A stretch of 6,040 bases of DNA from Calditrichaceae bacterium (GTDB lineage: Bacteria > Calditrichota > Calditrichia > Calditrichales > Calditrichaceae), in NCBI GenBank assembly GCA_024763405.1, contig JANTFQ010000148.1, forward strand, positions 1 to 6,040. Reading direction: 5' to 3'. Within the stretch, counting starts at the first letter, position 1. The number at the start of each line of letters is the position of its first letter. Both the position numbers and the translations under genes were made by a program. The notes below the pieces were generated by a model, which was given only the letters and a program-made list of their open reading frames with translations, was not told the DNA's origin and searched no databases. Below, piece after piece: positions 1 through 5,371 of this stretch.

Positions 1-1
1 A

Positions 2-115
2 ACTGAAGCCGGTCCGTTAGGCACCTTAAAAAACGCGTCCGGCTCTTTGACATTCAATAAATCGCAGATGGTTTCTGGCAGAGTGAAGTTTATGGCCGCT
101 CATTTTTTCAGGTGA
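2..115 (+). CDS. Possible 3' end of an unrecognised protein-coding gene
   Basis: The frame is open from the left edge for 37 codons and ends at TGA (113-115). It would encode the C-terminus of a protein whose start lies outside the window. The last visible residues include SGRVKFMAAHFFR. Codon choice (GGC, GCG, TCC, TTA, AAA) resembles that of the clear genes in the window, and the other two forward frames are stopped early. I do not recognise the family and see no catalytic motif. No rho-independent terminator follows. An open frame of this length can occur by chance, so this is a weak call that depends on the sequence to the left. Confidence 0.3.
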   Translation, partial: TEAGPLGTLKNASGSLTFNKSQMVSGRVKFMAAHFFR

Positions 116-290
116 TTACCAGCCATTACAAACGAAAAATTAAACCACAAAGGTTTGGGAGAATCACAGAGATAAAAGGACGTTCTGGACGAAAGGATTA
201 TGTCCTTCGCTCTGCTGTTTTGGTTGGATTACTTTGTTCCCGACAAATTGGAACCACTTAAAGGCATCGTTGTCCAAAAGTGATTTTTTG

Positions 291-340
291 GCGAGGAGCA
301 TTAGCGACGTGGTCGTCTCGGGGAAATTACGCCTCCCCGA
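291..340 (+). repeat. GCGAGGAGC...AGCGACG dispersed-repeat segment with hairpin
   Basis: The segment begins GCGAGGAGC (291-299), continues with AGCGACGTGG (303-312) and GTCTC (315-319), and ends in a perfect 7-bp stem, TCGGGGA (318-324) with TCCCCGA (334-340), around a 9-base loop. The order GCGAGGAGC, AGCGACG, (A/G)TCTC matches a phrase I recall as a frequent non-coding repeat in many bacterial genomes, where it also folds on itself. It is a degenerate copy here. The strand assignment is nominal because such repeats occur in both orientations. Confidence 0.5.
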
Positions 341-360
341 TTCCCGGGCATCGCACGGAC

Positions 361-391
361 ATCTGCGTTTATCTGTGAAAATCCGTAGCAA
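361..391. repeat. ATCTG/ATCCG units with exact 10-base period
   Basis: ATCTGCG, ATCTGTG and ATCCGTA start at 361, 371 and 381, a period of exactly 10 bases, and are followed by GCAAGAAA at 388-395. On the reverse strand this reads as CGGAT, CAGAT, CAGAT phrases. The same wording, including a trailing GCAAGAAA, appears at 5421-5449 near the other end of the window. It is not part of any gene I can support. Confidence 0.5.
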
Positions 392-567
392 GAAATTTAC
401 CCTCATAAACCGGAGTGTTGCAGTTTATTCTACCAAGAAGTACACGAAGGAGAGTAAGATAAAACGATTGAGAATTCAACATTTGATTTTTATATTTTTT
501 CTCTGTGAACTCTGTGCCTTCAGTGGTTAGAAAGTCTTTTTGCAACAGCCTGAAACGAGAGAGAACC

Positions 568-1125
568 TTAATAGTCAAAGGGGTGAAATAGAATTTTCTC
601 CCGAATTTCTGCGGCCGCTTGCGGGCTGTTTAATTCGGACACTAACTCCAGGGCAAACGCGATGGCGGTGCCCACTCCGCGGCTGGTCATCACATTTTTA
701 TCTTTCACCACAGAATCGGTCTTGTAAATACTTTCAGTAAAAACCGGTTTTTCTGTGGGATAACTCGTGATTTTTAATCCTTTCGAAATTCCGGCTACCT
801 GAAAAACGGTGGGTGCGGCACAGATGGCCGCCAATGCGTTTCCGGCCTCAAAGCGTCTTTTAATCCAGCTTAAAACCCGAGTATCTTTTTTAAGATTTGT
901 GCTGCCCGGTTGTCCGCCCGGAAGGATCAAAATATCAAATTCTTCTTCCCGAATATCGTTATAATAAACATCCGCTTTTATAAAAATATCGTGCGAACCC
1001 CGGATCAAATCCTTTTCTAATCCGGCGGTGGTAACTTCAATTCCTCCCCGGCGCAAGATATCAATAATGGTTACCGCCTCAATTTCTTCAAAACCCGGCG
1101 CTAACAAAACCAGTGCTTTTTTCAT
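568..1125 (-). CDS. DJ-1/PfpI family protein (YajL-like)
   Basis: This is a complete 185-residue protein, the normal length for the DJ-1/YajL clade of the class I glutamine amidotransferase-like fold. Characteristic pieces are in order: an N-terminal LVLLAPGFEEIEAV segment (residues 5-18), whose Glu16 matches the conserved Glu18 of human DJ-1; LPGG (68-71); the nucleophile elbow AAICAAPT with Cys102; and TSRGVGTA (147-154). Tyr122 sits where human DJ-1 has His126. Family members are cytosolic and have been described as redox-stress or protein-repair factors and as glutathione-independent glyoxalases. Which activity applies here cannot be read from sequence. The ATG at 1125 is preceded by GAGGTGG (1127-1133), a strong but closely spaced ribosome binding site. 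The gene is monocistronic in appearance, divergent from the lpxH-like operon, and has its own promoter at 1217-1245. Confidence 0.93.
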   Translation of the reverse strand: MKKALVLLAPGFEEIEAVTIIDILRRGGIEVTTAGLEKDLIRGSHDIFIKADVYYNDIREEEFDILILPGGQPGSTNLKKDTRVLSWIKRRFEAGNALAAICAAPTVFQVAGISKGLKITSYPTEKPVFTESIYKTDSVVKDKNVMTSRGVGTAIAFALELVSELNSPQAAAEIREKILFHPFDY

Positions 1126-1158
1126 ACCACCTCTTTTCTTTTATAATCTCGTTAATTG

Positions 1159-1210
1159 CTGTAAACAGTAAACTGTAAACTGACCACTGCCTCCAGTCTC
1201 CTGCCTCCTG
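1159..1210. repeat. Heptanucleotide tandem array, seven units
   Basis: Seven consecutive 7-base units all start with CTG or CAG and stay in perfect register from 1159 to 1207, with a further CTG at 1208-1210. Units 1 and 3 are CTGTAAA and unit 2 is CAGTAAA. Units 5 and 7 are CTGCCTC, unit 6 is CAGTCTC, and unit 4 (CTGACCA) is transitional. There are thus two sub-blocks of different sequence sharing one period. The array lies entirely between the DJ-1 promoter and its start codon, so it should be transcribed as leader RNA. Short heptameric intergenic repeats are known from other bacteria, for example cyanobacterial STRR sequences. Confidence 0.75.
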
Positions 1211-1215
1211 TTTTT

Positions 1216-1221
1216 TATAAT
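1216..1221 (+). promoter_or_regulatory. Possible -10 box for the rightward operon
   Basis: A perfect TATAAT occurs on the plus strand, overlapping the -10 box of the leftward promoter by five bases. No good TTGACA-like -35 lies 16-18 bases upstream, since that space is heptad array. It would give an operon leader of about 90 bases. An alternative weak start using TTGTCA (1239-1244) lacks a good -10. The promoter of the operon is therefore not settled by the sequence. Confidence 0.3.
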
Positions 1222-1245
1222 ACACCATCCGAACAATATTGTCAA
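1217..1245 (-). promoter_or_regulatory. Sigma-70-type promoter of the DJ-1-family gene
   Basis: Read on the minus strand, a perfect TTGACA (-35, 1240-1245) is separated by exactly 17 bases from TATTAT (-10, 1217-1222), which differs from TATAAT at one position. Transcription would start near 1205-1211, giving a leader of roughly 80-85 bases before the ATG at 1125, made largely of the heptad array. This is the best promoter match in the window. Some Bacteroidetes relatives use a different sigma consensus, so use of the canonical boxes is an inference about the host. Confidence 0.7.
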
Positions 1246-1318
1246 TCCGGAGCGTTGCAATTGCTTTAAAAATGCAAAATGGTTACTTTCATCAAAGCAC
1301 ATTTATTCAGGAAGTTTT

Positions 1319-2059
1319 ATGATTAACGCCTATTTCATATCCGATGCTCATTTATCCTGTGCCGCCGAAGACCGGGAAAATGAAAAGCATCATAAAATCA
1401 TTTCCTTTTTTAAATCCATTGAGCAAAAAGCAACCCACTTATACATCGTTGGGGATTTTTTCGATTTTTGGTTTGAATACAAATACACCATTCCCAAGGG
1501 CCATTTTGCCCTCCTGTATGAATTAAAAAAACTTGTAAACAGCGGGGTTGAAATCCACTATCTCGCCGGGAACCACGATTTTGCCCTGGGTACTTTTTTT
1601 GATCAGACAATGGGCATTAAAACCTGGTCGGATGCGTACACGTTTGAACTGAAGGACAAAAAGTTTTTCCTTTTCCACGGAGACGGACTGGCAAAGGATG
1701 ATCCCGGTTACCGTATTCTGCGGCGCATTTTACGGAGCCGTTTTAACCAGCGTATTTTTCGCTGGCTGCATCCCGACCTCGGCATTCCGCTGGCCCGCTT
1801 TGTCTCCGGGTCCAGCCGCAAGTACACCAACCAGATGAACGATACCCGGGACGAGTCGGACTATATCGAATTTGCCGAGAAAAAGTTTGAGCAGGGCTTT
1901 GATTATGTTTTAATGGGGCACCGTCACAATCCGCTTACGCATAAAAAGGGGGAGCATTTATATATCAATCTTGGCGACTGGCTGGGCCATTTTACCTACG
2001 CCCGGTTCGATGGAACCGAACTGGCTTTGCATTCTTATTCGGAAGGGGAAAATGATTAG
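1319..2059 (+). CDS. lpxH: LpxH-type UDP-2,3-diacylglucosamine diphosphatase
   Basis: This 246-residue calcineurin-like metallophosphoesterase is close in length to E. coli LpxH (240). LpxH cleaves UDP-2,3-diacylglucosamine to lipid X and UMP in lipid A synthesis, at the cytosolic face of the inner membrane. All metal-binding motifs are present: DAH (Asp9, His11), GDFFDFW (Asp46), GNHD (Asn85, His86), HGD (His120) and GHRH (His201, His203). The central helical part around 130-165 (RILRRILRSRF, LHPDLGIPLAR) resembles the lid region of LpxH-like proteins of Bacteroidetes-type bacteria. E. coli LpxH has GNRD where this protein has GNHD, so this is a related subgroup rather than a close orthologue, and the exact substrate is inferred. 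The ATG at 1319 follows AGGAAG (1309-1314) with a short 4-base spacer. It is the first gene of a three-gene operon and overlaps the next gene by 8 bases. Confidence 0.85.
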   Translation: MINAYFISDAHLSCAAEDRENEKHHKIISFFKSIEQKATHLYIVGDFFDFWFEYKYTIPKGHFALLYELKKLVNSGVEIHYLAGNHDFALGTFFDQTMGIKTWSDAYTFELKDKKFFLFHGDGLAKDDPGYRILRRILRSRFNQRIFRWLHPDLGIPLARFVSGSSRKYTNQMNDTRDESDYIEFAEKKFEQGFDYVLMGHRHNPLTHKKGEHLYINLGDWLGHFTYARFDGTELALHSYSEGEND

Positions 2060-3149
2060 AATCTTTTTATTTCTCGCCGTAGCGGTTTCATTATTTGCTT
2101 CCGATAAAAGGGAGTTCGCCTATCGCAAAACCGAAAAACAGATGCGACCGGTAACCTTTTGGCTGAAGAACGGAAAGCCCGTTTCTTTAAAAGCGCAGGA
2201 AATCTTGACGGAAGATTCCGAAAAGGGATTTTTTCTAATTCAGAACCCGCAGGCAAATAAAATTAACTATTCTCTGCGCGACTCTTCAGGCGGCGTTCTC
2301 TCCCGTTTTTCCCGGGTCTGGGATTCGGACCTTCCGCTGCCCAAAGTTTTAATTGATGCTCAAAGGAAACGGATTATTAGCCTGGATATAAGCGGCCGCC
2401 TGTTGGCCAAAACATTTACGGGGGATCTGCTCTGGCAGCGGATTTTGATAGACCATCCGGTTTTTACGTATGAAAACACATACGCGGCATACCTGAATGA
2501 AACCAGCGGAGAAATCACCGCCGCCGTTAGTCAGCCACAGCAGGAAGGCGATCCGCGCCGGGAAACACGTTTGTTTATCATTTCGCCAGAGGGAGTGCTG
2601 GTAAGCGCGCGCATTTTTAAAAACACACAACTATTAAAAATGGATATGAATGCTGACGGCAGCCGCACGGTGTTAATGGTGCTTTCTTCCCCGAACAATA
2701 AAAGCAGAAAAAGGCAGATACGCACGTTTGTCCTGGACCAGGCCCAAAAAATTTTATGGGAAAGCAATTTCCAGTACCGCCGGGCGCTGTTTGCCGACGG
2801 AGACCATCTCCTGCTCACAGGGAAGAACAAAGCCCGTTTTATAAATATTAAAAACGGACAGATTCTGTGGGAACTAAAAGAAACCGAACGCATATTCGAT
2901 TCCGCTGTTTTAACAAAGGATGGTTTTGCCGCCCTGCTTTCAGGCCGACCGGAATATGTCGACGGAAAATTGTTTTATCGCGACACGCATTTTTATCAAA
3001 CCGATTGTTTTAATTACCACCTTTGGCAAACAGTTATTCCGGAGGCGGCGTTTATTCCGGGAAATATTTATCAGGATGAACAGGGCAACTGGAGTCTTGG
3101 CGGCCGATTCGGCGTTTACCGTGTGCCGGGTCTGGAGGACGGTAAATGA
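2052..3149 (+). CDS. Secreted beta-propeller-like protein of unknown function
   Basis: This is a 365-residue protein. The frame is open further upstream, but the ATG at 2052 is preferred: it is preceded by GGAAGGGG (2041-2048), and it directly begins a typical signal peptide, MIRIFLFLAVAVSLFAS, with likely cleavage near residues 16-18. There is no lipobox cysteine and no later membrane segment, so a soluble periplasmic or exported protein is expected. The motif GDLLWQRIL (124-132) recurs as QKILWESNF (232-240), GQILWELKE (269-277) and perhaps NYHLWQTVI (321-329). This pattern of a hydrophobic pair followed by Trp resembles PQQ-like or WD-type propeller blades, though the repeat is too diverged to count blades. 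I do not recognise a specific family or catalytic site. Overlaps with both neighbours (8 and 4 bases) suggest coupled translation and a shared envelope role. A scaffold or partner for the following M23 protein is possible but is inference. Confidence 0.85.
   Translation: MIRIFLFLAVAVSLFASDKREFAYRKTEKQMRPVTFWLKNGKPVSLKAQEILTEDSEKGFFLIQNPQANKINYSLRDSSGGVLSRFSRVWDSDLPLPKVLIDAQRKRIISLDISGRLLAKTFTGDLLWQRILIDHPVFTYENTYAAYLNETSGEITAAVSQPQQEGDPRRETRLFIISPEGVLVSARIFKNTQLLKMDMNADGSRTVLMVLSSPNNKSRKRQIRTFVLDQAQKILWESNFQYRRALFADGDHLLLTGKNKARFINIKNGQILWELKETERIFDSAVLTKDGFAALLSGRPEYVDGKLFYRDTHFYQTDCFNYHLWQTVIPEAAFIPGNIYQDEQGNWSLGGRFGVYRVPGLEDGK
3134..3138 (+). promoter_or_regulatory. Ribosome binding site of the M23 gene, inside the upstream gene
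   Basis: GGAGG lies 7 bases before the ATG at 3146 and inside the last codons of the preceding gene. With the ATGA start/stop overlap it fixes the start codon and indicates translational coupling. Confidence 0.8.
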
Positions 3150-5296
3150 AAAATTTTATTCGGACAACCGCCCTGCTTTTAATTTTTACCCGGCTGCTTT
3201 CGGCCGGATATCAGTGGCCCATTAAACCGTTTAACGAACAGCATTTTGTAAGCGCCACCTTTTGTGAAAACCGCCCTTCTTCCGACGGCACCAATCAAAT
3301 CGATCATTTTCATAACGCCATCGATATTCCGCTGAGCTCCGGCGGAGACGTTTATGCTATCGAAGCGGGCAGCGTGGTCAGTATCACCCGCGAAGGCTAT
3401 TCGGCCTGGATCCGCGTGGGGCGTTATAATTATCTGCACGTAACCCCGCTGGCGGAATTGGACGTCAATGATTATGTACAAAAAGGGCAGCTGGTCGGAC
3501 ATACCAATTATGCCAACCACGTGCACTTGATTGACGGTTACTATCCGGACTATATTAATCCGCTGCGTCCCGAAGGCATTGCGCCCTTCGAAGATTCCTA
3601 CCTTCCTACGGTTGCCTCGGTAAAATTTTATATTGACGGAACAACCACGGCATTCCCCGGCAATAAGATAAGCGGCAAGGTGGATATGGTGGTGCGCTTA
3701 TACGATAAAACCGATAATGGTACGTATGGATCCAATAACGGAATTTATCTTGCCGGTTACCAGGTGTTCGATTCCAGTGGAACGGAGGCGAAAAGCGCGC
3801 CCTATACGCCCTATAAATTTGATGTGCGTCCTTCTAATTCTTATGTGCACAACGTGTATTTTACGGGCAGCGATCTCTCTACTTATTACTATATTCTGAC
3901 CAACCAGGTACAGCAAAACAATTATTTGAATACGGCCGCCTACGCTCCGGGAAAGTATAAAATAAAAATTTATACGGAAGACACCCGCGGCAACCGCAGA
4001 GAATTCTGGCAAAATATTGAAATGGCGGAAGAAGATAAAATCGCCCCGGAAAAACCACGGATTAAATTTTTTAACGGAGAGGCGGACGGTTCTTTTCAAT
4101 TCTTCTGGAAACAAAACAGCGCGGATGATATAGCGGGGTATGATTTTTATTTTTCCCTCGATGGAAATAGTTTTAATAGGCACAGTTCCATTTCCTCGGC
4201 AATTGCCCCGCAGGACACCAGCTATTCGGGCAGCGGGTTTAATTATGCCTATCCCTTTTATATGCAGTTGAGAACGTACGATGATGCGGCGCGAACTAAT
4301 TATTCCGCCTTTTCAAATACCTATGTAAATAAACCCGGTGTTGACGGCAGCCGGTTTTTGATTGTGGACGGATTTAGCCGTAGCGACGGATACTGGAAAA
4401 ACGAGCGGCACGATTTTGTAACCCGTTACGCGGAGTTTTTACTGGAACAGGATGAAACCTTCGTCAGTTGTTCCGCCGAGGCGCTGGAGCAGGGTTTTGT
4501 TGATTTGCGGAATTATCCAAATGTTTTATATTTTAAGGGCGATGATTCCGGTCTTTCAGCAAAAGAGCGGGAGGCCGTTGCGGCCTATCTGGAAAACGGC
4601 GGCAACCTGTTCCTCTGCGGTTCTGAAATTCTGAGCGGATTAAAAGAAACGGGGCAGGATGCTTTTGCCGGGGATTATTTGAAGACGGCGCTACTCGCAG
4701 ATTCTTCCGCATCCTTATTAATTTCAGACACATCGAACAATAACCCGGGTGAAATAAAGGTTCCCTATGACAGGATTCCGGCCTGTGATGCCTTACGCGG
4801 AATTAACGGTGCGCAACCCTTTTTTATCTATCAAAACGACAGCACCGCTGGGATTTCATTTTATAATACATTCGGAAGTTCGGCGCAGCCGGCTAAATTA
4901 ATTTTTGCCGGGTTCCCGTTTGAATTGCTGGAAGGAAACAACAGCAGGGCGCAGGACCTTTTTAATACGGTTACGGAATATTTCAGCGCGGCAAATATTC
5001 CCCTTTCGATGCCGCCGAGAGTTTTAACGACGATTTCTGCCGGCCCCAATCCTTTTAAAGAGTCTGTTAAAATCAGATATAGTATTTCATCAGAGATAGA
5101 GAAACCGATTCACGTAAAAATGGATATTTTTGATGTACAGGGTAGACGGGTAAAAATGCTTGTGGATAAAGAACAAACCGTTAGCGCGGATGTAGTCGTA
5201 TGGGAACCAGCCGGTGCGTTGAGCTCCGGGGTTTATGTGTGCCGTCTGCGCTTTGGCCAGGAAAACCGGGTAATTAAACTGATTCTGCTTAAATAA
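3146..5296 (+). CDS. T9SS-targeted secreted M23 metallopeptidase, multidomain
   Basis: This 716-residue exported protein has five parts. Residues 1-20 are a signal peptide (MKNFIRTTALLLIFTRLLSA). Residues 22-150 are a LytM/M23 zinc peptidase with a complete site: HNAID (His56, Asp60), YLHV (His98) and HVH (His125, His127). The family hydrolyses peptidoglycan cross-bridges or other glycine-containing peptides. Residues about 155-295 look like an all-beta linker domain, and about 303-395 are fibronectin-III-like. Residues about 402-615 resemble a GATase1-like domain seen in secreted proteins of this bacterial group (FLIVDGFSRSDGYW, HDFV, YLENGGNLFLCGSEIL, LIFAGFPFELL). Residues about 626-716 are a T9SS type-A sorting domain: GPNPF (633-637), IFDVQGRRVK (661-670), SGVY (694-697) and terminal VIKLILLK. 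The protein is therefore expected at or beyond the outer surface. The start overlaps the previous stop (ATGA). Whether it acts on the cell's own wall, on other cells or on proteins is unknown. Confidence 0.92.
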   Translation: MKNFIRTTALLLIFTRLLSAGYQWPIKPFNEQHFVSATFCENRPSSDGTNQIDHFHNAIDIPLSSGGDVYAIEAGSVVSITREGYSAWIRVGRYNYLHVTPLAELDVNDYVQKGQLVGHTNYANHVHLIDGYYPDYINPLRPEGIAPFEDSYLPTVASVKFYIDGTTTAFPGNKISGKVDMVVRLYDKTDNGTYGSNNGIYLAGYQVFDSSGTEAKSAPYTPYKFDVRPSNSYVHNVYFTGSDLSTYYYILTNQVQQNNYLNTAAYAPGKYKIKIYTEDTRGNRREFWQNIEMAEEDKIAPEKPRIKFFNGEADGSFQFFWKQNSADDIAGYDFYFSLDGNSFNRHSSISSAIAPQDTSYSGSGFNYAYPFYMQLRTYDDAARTNYSAFSNTYVNKPGVDGSRFLIVDGFSRSDGYWKNERHDFVTRYAEFLLEQDETFVSCSAEALEQGFVDLRNYPNVLYFKGDDSGLSAKEREAVAAYLENGGNLFLCGSEILSGLKETGQDAFAGDYLKTALLADSSASLLISDTSNNNPGEIKVPYDRIPACDALRGINGAQPFFIYQNDSTAGISFYNTFGSSAQPAKLIFAGFPFELLEGNNSRAQDLFNTVTEYFSAANIPLSMPPRVLTTISAGPNPFKESVKIRYSISSEIEKPIHVKMDIFDVQGRRVKMLVDKEQTVSADVVVWEPAGALSSGVYVCRLRFGQENRVIKLILLK

Positions 5297-5307
5297 AAAC
5301 CAACTCC

Positions 5308-5336
5308 TTTTGCGAAGCCTTAAAGGCTTCGTAAAA
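5308..5336 (+). terminator. Hairpin after the operon; possible terminator lacking a U-tract
   Basis: CGAAGCC (5313-5319) pairs with GGCTTCG (5325-5331) around a TTAAA loop. A G-U pair and four T-A pairs extend the stem to 12 bp (5308-5336). It begins 12 bases after the stop codon at 5296. The T-run is on the left and the A-run on the right, the reverse of the usual A-stem-U layout. On neither strand does a U-tract follow, so intrinsic termination is doubtful. It could protect the 3' end of the mRNA, or mark the boundary with the convergent metH gene. Confidence 0.4.
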
Positions 5337-5371
5337 ATAAAATACCCCTGTTAAATCAAAGCGCCAATTTA

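Larger units (their letters stand above)
143..528. repeat. Block bounded by inverted CACAGAG / CTCTGTG repeat ends
   Basis: The left end reads AACCACAAAGG (143-153), then CACAGAG (165-171). The right end reads CTCTGTG at 501-507 and again at 510-516, then CCTTCAGTGGTT (517-528). The outer parts are near reverse complements (AACCACAAAGG against CCTTCAGTGGTT, imperfect) and the inner CACAGAG/CTCTGTG parts match exactly. The right-end units recur every 9 bases (501, 510, degenerate at 519). Phrases of the type AACCACAGAG-CACAGAG are, from memory, common intergenic repeats in many unrelated bacteria. It is inference that the two ends delimit one 386-base element; they may be two independent copies in opposite orientation. 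Confidence 0.5.
116..567. other. Intergenic region without a convincing gene; dispersed-repeat remnants
   Basis: This stretch of about 450 bases lies between the possible 3' end at the left edge and the stop codon of the DJ-1-family gene. Frames of up to about 98 codons exist on both strands. Their translations are low-complexity readings of repeat motifs (for example the LCELCAF reading of the CTCTGTG units), and none resembles a protein family. What can be described is a mosaic: AACCACAAAGG and CACAGAG near 143-171, a GCGAGGAGC...AGCGACG segment with a hairpin at 291-340, ATCTG/ATCCG units at 361-391, and CTCTGTG units at 501-528. No terminator with a U-tract was seen for either flanking gene. 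Confidence 0.7.

Noticed and set aside
143..528. Insertion sequence or MITE with defined termini
   Set aside because: The ends are only approximately inverted, and I could not find a target-site duplication or any transposase remnant. It is kept as a repeat block rather than a mobile element.
234..530. 98-codon frame on the plus strand in the left intergenic region
   Set aside because: Its translation follows the repeat units (the C-terminal LCELCAF stretch is the CTCTGTG repeat read as protein). It has no recognisable domain and lies over three different repeat segments.
164..578. Minus-strand frames of 80 and 69 codons in the same intergenic region
   Set aside because: They cover the same repeat segments on the other strand, and one runs into the DJ-1 coding end. 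Their translations show no family resemblance.
540..740. 66-codon plus-strand frame opposite the DJ-1 3' end
   Set aside because: It is antisense to a well-supported gene, with no ribosome binding site or domain.
1159..1210. CRISPR-like array
   Set aside because: The units are 7 bases with no spacers, so this is a simple tandem array.
1255..1277. TTGCA...TGCAA inverted repeat and GCAATTGC palindrome upstream of lpxH as an operator
   Set aside because: The arms are only 5 bases and A/T-rich, and are expected by chance in such a region. No second copy of the motif was seen in the window.
1971..2051. Upstream extension of the propeller-like gene to the ATG at 1971
   Set aside because: The extra 27 residues would overlap the LpxH-type gene by 89 bases and would bury the signal peptide internally. 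The ATG at 2052 has a suitable ribosome binding site and starts the signal peptide.
3698..4183. 161-codon minus-strand frame inside the M23 gene
   Set aside because: It is a shadow of the forward coding frame (many Ile/Arg from complementary codons), with no family signal.
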